Origin: Bacillus shivajii
GTDB taxonomy: Bacteria > Bacillota > Bacilli > Bacillales > Salisediminibacteriaceae
DNA: 64,000 nt
Assembly (NCBI RefSeq): GCF_020519665.1
Contig: NZ_CP084703.1
Coordinates: forward strand, 372,001-436,000
Direction of reading: 5' to 3'
Shown: positions 25,046 to 33,500 of the stretch, in pieces
Numbering within the stretch: the first letter of the stretch is position 1
Layout of the letters: each line of letters starts with the position of its first letter
Notes under the pieces: generated by a model
What the model was told of the DNA's origin: nothing
Database searches by the model: none
Seen by the model: only the letters and a program-made list of their open reading frames with translations
Translations under genes and position numbers: made by a program

Positions 25046-26206
25046 TTATTCAAATGCTTTTTTCAATCGCAAAAGTCCGTCTTGGACCACTTCACGAGGG
25101 CATGCGATGTTCATTCTTACAAACCCTTCTCCACCTTGACCGAATTTCGGTCCTGCCTCAAGGCCTAACCTCCCTTTGTGTATTAGTAATTTCTTTAGAT
25201 CCTCATCCGTATATCCAAGTTCCCGGCAATCTAACCAAACTAAGTATGTGGCTTGAATGTCGATCATTTTTACTTTAGGAAGGTGTTCAGATAAAAAACG
25301 ATTAACAAGGTCGACATTGCCTTTTAAATAATCGAGCAAGTTTTCGAGCCATTCATCACCTTCTTTATAGGCTGCTTCCATCGCTGAAATTCCCAAAGGA
25401 TTAAGGGTGAACTGTCCTTGGCTTTTATGAATCGCTTTTATTTTTTTCCGGTATTCTACATTTTCGCTAATCATTGCTGATACTTGGAGGCCAGCAAGGT
25501 TAAATGTTTTACTAGGTGCAATCAATGTAATCGTACGTTTAGCGATTTCCTCTGATAATGATGCAAATGGAATATGTGTATGGGGCTTGTAGACAAGGTC
25601 TGAATGTATTTCATCTGAGACGACGGTCACATCATATTTTTCACAAAGCTCGGCAATCGTTGTAAGCTCCTCTTTTTTCCATACGCGTCCCACTGGATTG
25701 TGTGGGTGACAAAGGATAAAGAGCTTTACGCCATTTTTGAGTGATGCTTCGAACGCTTCAAAATCGATTTCATAGTTTGAATCTCCTTGAACGAGTGGGC
25801 AATTGACGAGTTCTCGATCATTTGCCTTTGGAATCGTTAAGAAGGGTTCGTAAATCGGTGACTGAACTAAGACTTTATCTCCAGATACTGTTAATGCTTG
25901 GATGATGGTTGCGATTGACTTGACGACGCCAGGACTGTATAGAAGCCAACTTTTTTTGACATTCCATGTGTGGCGTCGCTTTTGCCAATCGATGATAGCT
26001 TCAGACACTGAATCACCAACATATGTATAACCAAAAACCCCATGATTCACACGCTCGTTGAGAGCATCTATAACAGCTTGAGGTGGTGAAAAATCCATAT
26101 CAGCAACCCACATCGGTAAAATATCGTCAGTCCCAAACACTGCCTTCGTCATATCCCACTTTAATGATGATGTTCCTTTGCGAGAGATTACTTGATTAAA
26201 AGACAT
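25046..26206 (-). CDS. patB: PLP-dependent C-S lyase, PatB/MalY type
   Basis: The 386-residue fold-type I enzyme has MWVADMDFSPP and FGYTYVGDS near the start, CHPHNPVGRVW in the middle, VVSDEIHSDL, and the PLP-binding lysine in LIAPSKTFNLAG. These place it with PatB/MalY cystathionine beta-lyases, which cleave C-S bonds of cystathionine or cysteine conjugates, rather than with general transaminases. Length is normal. GGAAGGA precedes the ATG. It is monocistronic. In B. subtilis patB is a separate locus from the methionine operons. Confidence 0.9.
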   Translation of the reverse strand: MSFNQVISRKGTSSLKWDMTKAVFGTDDILPMWVADMDFSPPQAVIDALNERVNHGVFGYTYVGDSVSEAIIDWQKRRHTWNVKKSWLLYSPGVVKSIATIIQALTVSGDKVLVQSPIYEPFLTIPKANDRELVNCPLVQGDSNYEIDFEAFEASLKNGVKLFILCHPHNPVGRVWKKEELTTIAELCEKYDVTVVSDEIHSDLVYKPHTHIPFASLSEEIAKRTITLIAPSKTFNLAGLQVSAMISENVEYRKKIKAIHKSQGQFTLNPLGISAMEAAYKEGDEWLENLLDYLKGNVDLVNRFLSEHLPKVKMIDIQATYLVWLDCRELGYTDEDLKKLLIHKGRLGLEAGPKFGQGGEGFVRMNIACPREVVQDGLLRLKKAFE

Positions 26207-26466
26207 CCAATCTTCCTTTCATATTAGAACTATAGATAAATCGTTCTTTTCTACTTTTTTAGAACATTTCTATGGATATTTTCGCTTCTCATGGAGCAAA
26301 ATCCTTTTGAATGAGTTATTTATAAGGTTGCAAAGTTCTGAATTCCCAAAGTTATTTAACTATGCATTTTAATAGTGCTCATTTATAATGAATATAGCAA
26401 TTATTACTATTTTCATAGTAGTAAAGAAACAAAAGTTAACGACCGAAAATAATGGAGGAATGAACG

Positions 26467-27756
26467 TTGCTATTACAATCATTAACCAAATCAAAGCGAC
26501 AAACAAGCCAGCAAACCTGGGAGGATAGAGGAGAAATTCACGTATCAGCTGAGTTACAACAGCAGCTTGAGATGATTCAACTGACTGAAAGGGACTTAGG
26601 AGTGGTGAAATCTCTCAAGCCATACATAGAAAAAGATATTGAAGAGATTGTTGATCAATTTTATAACAATTTATTTCGTAACGATGAATTAGTTGAGATC
26701 ATTAATGAGCATAGTTCGGTAGATCGGTTGAAAGTAACGTTAACAAGGCATATTCAAGAAATGTTTAATGGTGTAATTGATGAAGAGTTTGTAAGGCAAC
26801 GGATTATTATTGCTCACACCCATGTTCGAATAGGTCTCGAGCCGAAATGGTATATGTGTGCCTTTCAAGACTTGCTACAATCCGTTGCTACTATATTAGA
26901 AAAAGAAATTAAGAGTGCAGAAGACCGTTTTAAAGCGTTGATCGCTGTGACAAAAATATTAAATATTGAACAACAACTAGTTCTTGAAGCATATGAAAAA
27001 GAAAATGAACGTATTCGAAATGAGGAAGCCAAGGCGAAGGAAGTTTTAAAACAAAAAGTAAATGGAACGGCGGAAGAATTAGCTGCTTTATCAGAGGAAA
27101 CGAGTGCGTCGATTGATGAAATAAAGAATAAAGCTGAGGACGTCGTAACCCATAGCCAACTTGGTTCTAAATCGTCGGGTGAGGTTGAACGTTTGTCAAA
27201 AGAGGGACAAGCGAAACTAAAAGGCCAATATGACGAAGTAGAAAAAATCGATCGATACATGGAGCAGATTACAGAAGAAATTGAAGCACTTAAAGGGATG
27301 TCTGATAAAATTAGTGACATCGTTACCATCGTCCAATCAATTGCAGACCAAACAAACTTATTAGCATTAAATGCTGCGATTGAAGCAGCTCGAGCTGGAG
27401 AAGCGGGGAAAGGTTTTGCGGTCGTTGCTGATGAAGTTAGAAAACTATCAGAGCAAACGAAAGACTCTGTTAGTAACGTTTCAGACTTAATTTTAAAGAC
27501 GAAAGACCGGATTGATACTGTATCAAAGGATGTCTTTAGTATTGAAGAGCTAATTGGAAAAAATGCTGAAGGGCTCGGGAATACGAATCACTTCTTTGAT
27601 CATATTGTTTCCGAAACAGAAAAAGCGAAAGAGCAAAATACGAATGTCGAGGAAGAATTAAAAGGTGTCAACGCTGTTATTAAAGAATTAAACGAAGCTG
27701 TTTATCAAATTGCCGTTACAGCAGACAACTTAAATGCAGAAGCAAAAACATTATAA
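26467..27756 (+). CDS. hemAT: HemAT-type globin-coupled aerotaxis transducer
   Basis: The 429-residue soluble protein has an N-terminal protoglobin domain (about 30-185) with the proximal haem His in [14 protein letters not shown] (H119), and a chemoreceptor signalling domain with [18 protein letters not shown] at its tip. It has no membrane helices, as expected for HemAT, which senses O2 in the cytoplasm and signals to CheA. The start is TTG with GGAGG 8 nt upstream; the nearby ATG at 26460 is out of frame. A terminator follows. Confidence 0.93.
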   Translation: MLLQSLTKSKRQTSQQTWEDRGEIHVSAELQQQLEMIQLTERDLGVVKSLKPYIEKDIEEIVDQFYNNLFRNDELVEIINEHSSVDRLKVTLTRHIQEMFNGVIDEEFVRQRIIIAHTHVRIGLEPKWYMCAFQDLLQSVATILEKEIKSAEDRFKALIAVTKILNIEQQLVLEAYEKENERIRNEEAKAKEVLKQKVNGTAEELAALSEETSASIDEIKNKAEDVVTHSQLGSKSSGEVERLSKEGQAKLKGQYDEVEKIDRYMEQITEEIEALKGMSDKISDIVTIVQSIADQTNLLALNAAIEAARAGEAGKGFAVVADEVRKLSEQTKDSVSNVSDLILKTKDRIDTVSKDVFSIEELIGKNAEGLGNTNHFFDHIVSETEKAKEQNTNVEEELKGVNAVIKELNEAVYQIAVTADNLNAEAKTL

Positions 27757-27767
27757 AAATGAGCGGA

Positions 27768-27805
27768 CGAAGCCCTCTATAGCTGGAAAAGCTTTAGGGG
27801 TTTTT
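27768..27805 (+). terminator. Terminator after hemAT
   Basis: An interrupted hairpin (CCCT...AGCT loop AGCT...AGGGG) runs into T5. Confidence 0.7.
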
Positions 27806-27893
27806 CAATGCGATAAATGGTGAGAAAAGACCTCACTTTATCTCTGTGCTATACTACAAAGGGATTGTTAATTTACTGATAGGAGTGGTTTTA

Positions 27894-28718
27894 ATGAACG
27901 AAATGACATTAAATAATGGCGTAAAGATACCACAACTCGGTTTTGGCGTCTGGCAAGTGGAAGATGAAGCAGCGACTCCGGCAGTTTTGAAAGCGCTTGA
28001 AGTTGGGTACCGTTCGATTGACACAGCGATGATTTACAAAAATGAACGTGGCGTAGGTAAAGCGCTAAGCGAGACGAATGTACCACGTGAAGAATTGTTC
28101 ATCACAACGAAAGTGTGGAATGCCGATCAAGGCTATGAAAATACGTTAAAAGCATTTGATGAAAGCTTAGAAAAGCTCGGCTTAGACTACGTCGATTTAT
28201 ATCTTATCCATTGGCCGACACCTGAATTTGACGAATATGTTGATACATACAAAGCATTAGAAAGGCTTTATCACGACGGAAAAGTGAAGGCAATTGGCGT
28301 CTGTAACTTTGATATTGATCACCTCCAGCGTCTTATTGATGAGTGTGACGTGGTGCCTGTCTTAAATCAAGTAGAGTGCCACCCATACTTAGCACAAAAT
28401 GAACTGAAAGATTTCTGTAAAAAGCATGATATTTTTGTGGAAGCATGGAGCCCTCTTATGCAAGGTGGAGAAGTGTTAGAAAATGAAGTTATTCAAGCCC
28501 TTGCAGAAAAACATGGGAAGACTCCAGCCCAAGTCATTATTCGTTGGCACTTACAAAACAACACAATTGTCATTCCTAAATCAGTCACACCATCACGTAT
28601 TGAAGAAAACTATGATGTGTTTGATTTTGAGTTAACAAATGAAGATATGGAGACAATAAATGGCTTAGATCGTGGTGAACGAAAAGGGCCTCAGCCTAGT
28701 GAAATGAACGTTCGCTAA
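27894..28718 (+). CDS. Aldo/keto reductase
   Basis: The 274-residue (alpha/beta)8-barrel enzyme carries the catalytic tetrad D43, Y48, K73 and H106 (SIDTA, MIYKN, TTKVW, LIHWP) and the C-terminal NADPH-binding IPKSVTPSRIEEN. It reduces aldehydes or ketones with NAD(P)H; the substrate (glyoxal, 2,5-diketogluconate, others) cannot be told. AGGAGTGG fixes the ATG at 27894 rather than a codon 16 triplets upstream. It ends at the palindromic repeat terminator. Confidence 0.92.
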   Translation: MNEMTLNNGVKIPQLGFGVWQVEDEAATPAVLKALEVGYRSIDTAMIYKNERGVGKALSETNVPREELFITTKVWNADQGYENTLKAFDESLEKLGLDYVDLYLIHWPTPEFDEYVDTYKALERLYHDGKVKAIGVCNFDIDHLQRLIDECDVVPVLNQVECHPYLAQNELKDFCKKHDIFVEAWSPLMQGGEVLENEVIQALAEKHGKTPAQVIIRWHLQNNTIVIPKSVTPSRIEENYDVFDFELTNEDMETINGLDRGERKGPQPSEMNVR

Positions 28719-28743
28719 ACGTACGAAACAACAGACAGCTTAG

Positions 28744-28778
28744 AAAAAAATCCAGGTGCCTGGCACCTGGATTTTTTT
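28744..28778. repeat. CCAGG palindrome, bidirectional terminator
   Basis: A perfect palindrome of 17-bp arms around T28761, with A7 and T7 tails: an ideal terminator for both converging genes. It is one of at least four full copies of a dispersed CCAGGTGCCTGGCACCTGG-type element in the window. Confidence 0.95.
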
Positions 28779-29159
28779 CTATTGCCAACGAGCTTTTTCT
28801 TTATCGATAGAATCGGCCGTTATAGGTGGCTTTTGCAAAGAATATGGGCAGTGTCGATTATACTTTTTCACTTGTTGGTTAATATTTTTTAAGTATTTTT
28901 TCGCTTCCTTTTCGTTAAAGAAGCCTTTGTCTCGCTTGAATATATAGTCAGCAACTAAATCTCTGACTTTATGCTGCAGTTTCACCCATTCAGGAAGGAA
29001 GCCGGCATTTTTCAACACACTGTTTAGTGGATCTGAATTTAGTTGCTCATGAGTCAGTGGTTTCCCTTTGCCTGGAAGGTTATCGAAACCGCCTTTCTTT
29101 TCATGGTCTTTGTACATACCACCGATTAAATCACGACTTTTATAATCCTCATGGTTCAT
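28779..29159 (-). CDS. DUF1992 (DnaJ-subfamily C-like) protein
   Basis: The 126-residue protein has the DUF1992 pattern: GGFDNLPGKGKPL, PLNSVLKNAGFLPEWVKL and IDKEKARW-type ends. The family occurs beside or fused to J-domains in other organisms, but no J-domain is present here and its function is unknown. The ATG at 29159 is preceded by AAAGGGTG at 7 nt; an in-frame upstream codon at 29204 lacks a ribosome site. Confidence 0.85.
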   Translation of the reverse strand: MNHEDYKSRDLIGGMYKDHEKKGGFDNLPGKGKPLTHEQLNSDPLNSVLKNAGFLPEWVKLQHKVRDLVADYIFKRDKGFFNEKEAKKYLKNINQQVKKYNRHCPYSLQKPPITADSIDKEKARWQ

Positions 29160-29257
29160 AAGCGCACACCCTTTGGAAGAGAAGTTGTTCTTTCTTTTAT
29201 TCAATATATGGAAGAGGAATTCCTTTTAAACGTTTGGGTGTTTTTTTGTGTGGTGAA

Positions 29258-29420
29258 TATTTATTCATATTCGGCAGTCTAATATTCGTTATTGCTCGTT
29301 TTTATTCACTTATTGAGTCCGCCACGATTGACTCCGGGTCAGTTGAGTCAGACTCATTTTTGTAGGACTCAATTCATGAGAATCTTTGAGAGAACGAGTG
29401 AAGAATAGAGGTCAGACAAC
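29258..29420 (+). repeat. GACTC-rich dispersed repeat, copy 1
   Basis: About 160 bp match, in opposite orientation, the stretch 37302-37457. The core (29312-29376) is nearly identical and contains five GAGTC/GACTC words in nested inverted pairs: TTGAGTCC...GGACTCAA outside, TGACTC...GAGTCA inside, and TTGAGTCAGACTCA. The flanks are recognisable but diverged. It lies 160-320 bp upstream of mqnB. Confidence 0.75.
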
Positions 29421-29578
29421 AAGTCAACTATACAAACCTGAACTCACTAGCAAAACAACTTTTTCTATGATATAAAAATCAGTCATAATTATTACTTCTT
29501 AAGCTTGTACCTCTCACTTCCTAAACGTTCCCCAAATTGATAAACTGAAAGTAGTTTTACATAAAAAGGAGAAACGAA

Positions 29579-30232
29579 ATGAATACGAACATGGAGAAAA
29601 TCCTCATTGTAACATCTGTAGACGCTGAAAAAGAAGCGATAGAACGTGGGCTAGTGGACGTTTCTAAGTTCGATGTTCACGTCATTGGAGTTGGACCAAT
29701 GAATGCGGCGGCTGCGACAGCGGTTCAACTTACAAAGCAAAAGTACGATCTCGTTATTAATATGGGAATTGGCGGCGGCTTTCCAGAAGTTGCTGAAGTT
29801 GGTTCTATTGTCGTTTCAACAGAACAGGTTGCTGCAGATCTTGGGGCAGAGTCACCAAATGGATTTAAGCCAATCGAGGAATTGGGATTCGGCGAATCAC
29901 GAATGATAAACGACTCACAGCTCGTTGCAACCATCGTGACAAAACTCAAGAAAGCGGATCTCTCGACTTATCAAGGTCCAATTCTTACATTAGCAACGGT
30001 TACAGGCACGAGAGAGACTACTCAAGTTTTAGCTGAAAGAATACCTGGAGCAGCTGTTGAAGCAATGGAAGGCTTTGGCGTTGCAACAGCAGCAAAACAG
30101 CAAGGCATTCCGACTGTTGAAATCAGAGCCATTTCAAATCCAGTTGGACCGAGAGACCGCGGAGCGTGGAAAATTAAAGAAGCGTTACAAGCATTAGAAA
30201 AAGCAAGTGTAGCGTTAAAGGAGGTCTTTTAA
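29579..30232 (+). CDS. mqnB: Futalosine hydrolase MqnB
   Basis: The 217-residue nucleoside-phosphorylase-fold enzyme has VIGVGPMNAAAAT near the start, INMGIGGGFP in the middle and AVEAMEGFGVATAA, typical of futalosine hydrolase. It releases hypoxanthine from futalosine to give dehypoxanthine futalosine in the alternative menaquinone pathway. AAAAAGGAG precedes the ATG. mqnD starts immediately after its stop, so the two are one operon. mqnA and mqnC are not in the window. Confidence 0.9.
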   Translation: MNTNMEKILIVTSVDAEKEAIERGLVDVSKFDVHVIGVGPMNAAAATAVQLTKQKYDLVINMGIGGGFPEVAEVGSIVVSTEQVAADLGAESPNGFKPIEELGFGESRMINDSQLVATIVTKLKKADLSTYQGPILTLATVTGTRETTQVLAERIPGAAVEAMEGFGVATAAKQQGIPTVEIRAISNPVGPRDRGAWKIKEALQALEKASVALKEVF

Positions 30233-31066
30233 ATGAACATCGCATATTCACCGTGTCCAAATGATACATTCGTTTTTCATGCATGGGCACATGGATTAAT
30301 TGAAGGAGCACCAGCGCTTGATGTGACGTATGCAGACATTGATAAAACAAACCAATGGTCAGCCAAAGGCGAAGGCCCAGAAGTGATGAAAATTTCGTTT
30401 GCGGCACTGCCTTGGGTGTTAGATGAGTACGCCCTTATCCCGTGCGGTGGGGCGCTTGGGCGCGGATGTGGCCCCCTTGTTCTAACAAAAGAAGGAGTGG
30501 ATGAGCCTTCATTTTTAAGTGGAAAAACTGTTGCAGTCCCAAGTGAAAAATCGACGGCTTATCTTTTGTTTAGACTGTGGGCAGCGCAACAAGTACCAGG
30601 CGATGTAGGTGAAATCATTGTCATGCCATTTCACGAAATTATGCCAGCTGTACGAGATGGGAAAATTGATGCAGGATTAGTGATCCATGAAGCCCGTTTT
30701 ACATACGGGGAGTATGGTCTTCATATGATGACAGACCTTGGTAACTGGTGGGAAGAAGATACAGGGCTTCCAATACCTTTAGGAGCAATCATTGCGAAAC
30801 GGTCATTAGATGTGTCTTCCATTACAAAATGGATTCGTGAATCGGTTGACTACGCGTGGGAAAACCCAGAAGCTTCTCAAGATTACGTGATGAAGCACGC
30901 ACAAGAAATGAGTGTCGACGTAGCAAAATCGCATATTGACCTTTACGTCAATGGGTTTACGCGAGACCTTGGTGAAGATGGCTTTAAAGCGATTGAATCG
31001 CTACTTGGCCGAGCCGCAGAAGAAGGATTTGTTCCGAAGTTTGATCTAGAATTATTACGAAAATAA
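30233..31066 (+). CDS. mqnD: 1,4-Dihydroxy-6-naphthoate synthase MqnD
   Basis: The 277-residue periplasmic-binding-like fold enzyme starts NIAYSPCPNDTFVFHAW, the hallmark of MqnD, and has VPSEKSTAYLLFRLW and GLVIHEARFTYGEYGL. It converts cyclic dehypoxanthine futalosine to 1,4-dihydroxy-6-naphthoate, a menaquinone precursor. Its ribosome site AAAGGAGG lies inside the end of mqnB, one base from the mqnB stop. A terminator follows at 31075. Confidence 0.93.
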   Translation: MNIAYSPCPNDTFVFHAWAHGLIEGAPALDVTYADIDKTNQWSAKGEGPEVMKISFAALPWVLDEYALIPCGGALGRGCGPLVLTKEGVDEPSFLSGKTVAVPSEKSTAYLLFRLWAAQQVPGDVGEIIVMPFHEIMPAVRDGKIDAGLVIHEARFTYGEYGLHMMTDLGNWWEEDTGLPIPLGAIIAKRSLDVSSITKWIRESVDYAWENPEASQDYVMKHAQEMSVDVAKSHIDLYVNGFTRDLGEDGFKAIESLLGRAAEEGFVPKFDLELLRK

Positions 31067-31074
31067 AACATATC

Positions 31075-31102
31075 AAGTCCAGATCTAGCATGATCTGGAC
31101 TT
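31075..31102 (+). terminator. Terminator after mqnD
   Basis: AAGTCCAGATC (31075-31085) pairs with GATCTGGACTT (31092-31102), followed by ATTTA. A degenerate CCAGG palindrome follows at about 31129-31152. Confidence 0.75.
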
Positions 31103-31174
31103 ATTTACGGCAACTGGCAACGGTATATCACCAGGTGAGAGGTACCTGGAACAACATGGGATTTCATAGCTTGT

Positions 31175-31654
31175 TTACAACTCGAGTAATTCTTTTATCT
31201 TACTTTCTATTGCTTCGGGCTTTGTTTTAGGAGCGTACCGAGCAACGACATCTCCATTATGGTTTACAAGAAACTTCGTAAAGTTCCATTTGATCGATTC
31301 ATTTAGAAGGCCTGGTTTTGCTTTTGTTAAAAATTCAAATACAGGGTGGATGTCGGCGCCTTTTACGTCCACTTTTTCGGTGAGGGGAAAGGATACGCCA
31401 TAGTTTTTTCTGCAAGCGGTCAAGACCTCATCATTATCCCCAGGCTCTTGATTTAAAAATTGATTGCTCGGAAACCCCAAGATCACGAGCCCATTATCTT
31501 TATACTGCTCATACAGCCGTTCTAACTGAGAGAACTGTTTGGCAAACCCGCACTTCGTTGCTGTATTAACAATAAGAACGACACTTCCTTTGTATTCAGC
31601 TAAATCCTTCGTTTTTCCATCTATCATCGTTACTTTATAGTCATGTAAGTTCAT
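31175..31654 (-). CDS. bsaA: Thiol-dependent glutathione-peroxidase-family enzyme
   Basis: The 159-residue thioredoxin-fold protein has the peroxidatic Cys in NTATKCGF (C35), the Gln in PSNQFLNQEPG and the Trp in IKWNFTKFLV. It is a Cys, not selenocysteine, form; bacterial members are usually reduced by thioredoxin. It reduces peroxides. The ATG at 31654 is preceded by AAAGGAGTG; an upstream in-frame ATG at 31705 falls inside the Nudix pseudogene remnant and lacks a ribosome site. Confidence 0.93.
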   Translation of the reverse strand: MNLHDYKVTMIDGKTKDLAEYKGSVVLIVNTATKCGFAKQFSQLERLYEQYKDNGLVILGFPSNQFLNQEPGDNDEVLTACRKNYGVSFPLTEKVDVKGADIHPVFEFLTKAKPGLLNESIKWNFTKFLVNHNGDVVARYAPKTKPEAIESKIKELLEL

Positions 31655-32028
31655 TTTGAGACACTCCTTTAAACACTTGTATAACGTTAACTTCCCATGT
31701 TTCATAACGCTTCATATGTAAGCTGATTTCTCCTGTTTTCAGCCATTCAAACGCTTCAAGAACGAGTGGTGAGAAATTGTCTTTTAAAACATCTTGCTCA
31801 GAGACCCATGTAGCACCTATCGAGTCCTGGCCGGCAAATTGCTCAGGTTAACTGTCCACTTATTTTATGAACAAGGTAAAAAACAGCAATATGATGTACA
31901 TCGGTAAACTCTTTCCACTCCCATGGTAGCATAAAGTCTGTCACACCTATATTTTTAATGATTTCAACATTCACTCCCGTTTCCTCGTAGAACTCTCTTT
32001 TCATTGCAGTAATTAAGCTTTCTGATTC
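31641..32028 (-). pseudogene. Broken Nudix hydrolase gene
   Basis: On the minus strand the frame from 32028 reads through ESLITAMKREFYEETGV, the E-to-G part of a Nudix box, and on to DVHHIAVFYLVHKISGQLT before a stop near 31845. A second frame then continues with EQFAGQDSIGATWVSEQDV and ends at 31641, inside the start of the peroxidase gene. The N-terminal half, including the first Gly of the Nudix box, is missing (in-frame stop just upstream). So the gene is truncated and frameshifted. It lies directly upstream of, and co-oriented with, the peroxidase. Confidence 0.8.
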
Positions 32029-32085
32029 TTAAATTTAATAAAGCAATGAGAAAGCACATGAACATTAAATAGTATAAAACAATGA

Positions 32086-32113
32086 TTGACATAACACCAT
32101 ATGGTTATATAAA
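32086..32113 (+). promoter_or_regulatory. Promoter of the AHSA1-ArsR operon with operator 1
   Basis: TTGACA (32086-32091) and TATAAA (32108-32113) are 16 bp apart. AACACCATATGGTT (32093-32106) fills the spacer and is a near dyad (ACCATATGGT), so a bound repressor would block the promoter. Confidence 0.65.
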
Positions 32114-32122
32114 CTATAAAAT

Positions 32123-32136
32123 AACACCAAAAGGTT
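32123..32136 (+). promoter_or_regulatory. Operator 2 of the AHSA1-ArsR operon
   Basis: AACACCAAAAGGTT repeats operator 1 with two changes, 30 bp downstream (about three helical turns). It is the likely second site for the ArsR-type regulator. Confidence 0.55.
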
Positions 32137-32157
32137 TCATAAAAAAGGAGAGTTACA

Positions 32158-32589
32158 ATGTCTGAACAAAATAACCAATTACCTGAAATTCAAAAACACC
32201 TCGTTTTAAATGCACCAATTCAAAAGGTATGGGATGCAGTCGCAACTTCTGAAGGAATTGCAGAATGGTTTATGCCGAATAATTTTGAACCAAAAGAAGG
32301 GCATGAGTTTTACCTCGAATCACCATTTGGCCAATCGCCTTGTAAGGTAACTGAAATTGATGAGCCGAATAAGCTATCCTTTACGTGGGACCGCTCTGGA
32401 TGGTTTGTCACATTTGAATTAACAGAGGTAGACGGTAAAACGGAATTTACGTTAACCCACGGTGGTTGGGGGAACGCAGAAGACGTTATTACTGGTACAG
32501 GAGAAAAGCAAGGAACTGTTCATGACCGCATGAATAATGGTTGGGAATCGATCGTTTACGATGCTCTGAAGAAGGCTGTTGAAGGGTAA
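32158..32589 (+). CDS. AHSA1/SRPBCC-domain protein
   Basis: The 143-residue helix-grip fold protein has LNAPIQKVWDAVATSEGIAEWF at the start and HGGWGN and GWESIVYDALKKA at the end, typical of the AHSA1 (activator of Hsp90-like) branch. Such proteins bind small hydrophobic ligands; the specific ligand is unknown. The stop overlaps the start of the downstream ArsR gene (TAATG), so the pair is coupled. AAAAAAGGAGAG precedes the ATG. Confidence 0.88.
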   Translation: MSEQNNQLPEIQKHLVLNAPIQKVWDAVATSEGIAEWFMPNNFEPKEGHEFYLESPFGQSPCKVTEIDEPNKLSFTWDRSGWFVTFELTEVDGKTEFTLTHGGWGNAEDVITGTGEKQGTVHDRMNNGWESIVYDALKKAVEG

Positions 32590-32945
32590 TGACTGCGGCA
32601 CCTAAACACGATGTTTTTCAAGCGATCGCCGATCCGTCGCGTCGGAAGATTCTTCAACTTCTTGCCGAAAAAGAACGTCCAATAAGCGAAATTAGTGAGC
32701 ACTTTCCGATAACGAGAACAGCGGTTGTTAAACATTTGACGATCCTTTCTGAAGCGGAACTCGTGAAATCTGAAAAGCTTGGACGTGAAAAGTGGTTTTC
32801 ACTACAGCCAGAGCCACTTAGAAAAGTGAAAGACTGGGTCGCATATTACGAACAGTTTTGGGAAAATAAGCTTTCGATGCTTAAGCATTTTGTTGAAGAG
32901 AGCGAAAATGAAAATGAGCTTGCAGAACGCAAGAAAAAGAAATGA
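32589..32945 (+). CDS. ArsR-family repressor
   Basis: The 118-residue winged-helix regulator has IADPSRRKILQLL, then the recognition-helix region PITRTAVVKHLTIL. No Cys-rich metal site (CxC) is present, so it is not an arsenic or metal sensor of the classic kind. It is translated from an ATG overlapping the upstream stop. ArsR-AHSA1 pairs are common in Bacilli, where the regulator is thought to repress its own operon; the two repeated operators at 32093 and 32123 fit that. Confidence 0.9.
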   Translation: MTAAPKHDVFQAIADPSRRKILQLLAEKERPISEISEHFPITRTAVVKHLTILSEAELVKSEKLGREKWFSLQPEPLRKVKDWVAYYEQFWENKLSMLKHFVEESENENELAERKKKK

Positions 32946-33231
32946 AACAGAAGGCGCCAACCTTATGAGTAAGTAGTTCCGACTAAAGGGAGATAATATT
33001 AAATAACAGTTCATTTTTGAGAGGTGATGCGTGCCTGAATTCTCTCCTTTATACTTGTTGATATATAGGCGTTCTTTCGGTTGCTTCCATATAAAATAAT
33101 GTATTAATTAGCACCTCTTTTAAAGAGTAAATAATATATAATTATTATGGTATTATTTGAAGTAATATTTTTAAAAAATATTGATGAAACCATGCTATAT
33201 TCGCAGTGAATTTATAACTCGAAGAAGTGAT
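32946..33231. other. AT-rich intergenic region
   Basis: No credible gene. A 22-codon frame starting with GTG at about 33032 after GAGAGGTGAT is too short to call. The region leads into the structured repeat at 33232. Confidence 0.3.
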
Positions 33232-33342
33232 AGGCGGCGACTCCAGCGGGAACAGCGCGAGCCGAAAATCACCCAAAACGAGGTTGATGAGTTTTGGGAA
33301 GTTGAGGCCGTGCCCGCGGAAAGCGTCCGCCTGTAAACGGAT
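33232..33342 (+). repeat. Structured Bacillaceae repeat, diverged copy of the MITE core
   Basis: AGGCGG (33232-33237) pairs with CCGCCT (33327-33332), enclosing a central stem CCCAAAAC/GTTTTGGG (33272-33279, 33291-33298). The order GGCGACTCC, CAGCGCG, central hairpin, GGAAAGCGTCCG parallels the cores of the three MITE-like copies, but the terminal inverted repeats are absent here. Confidence 0.7.
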
Positions 33343-33443
33343 TCGAGTGCTTATCTTAATAAAAACCACACTAATAAGGCAACATGTTAAACGTATTGCT
33401 AGTTCTATTGATTTTCATTGTTTTTCACTTCGAAAAAGGAACT

Positions 33444-33469
33444 GCGCACCTAATAAGGATGCGCCTTTT
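33444..33469. terminator. Terminator near the end of the yihY-type gene
   Basis: GCGCACC pairs with GGATGCGC (one bulge), with T5 on the plus strand and T5 a few bases further on the minus strand. Confidence 0.5.
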
Positions 33470-33500
33470 TGTCCTTCAATAGCGAGCGTTTCTGCTATTT

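Noticed and set aside
33032-33100. 22-codon frame with GTG after GAGAGGTGAT
   Set aside because: Good ribosome site but very short, no recognisable product, and embedded in AT-rich intergenic DNA.
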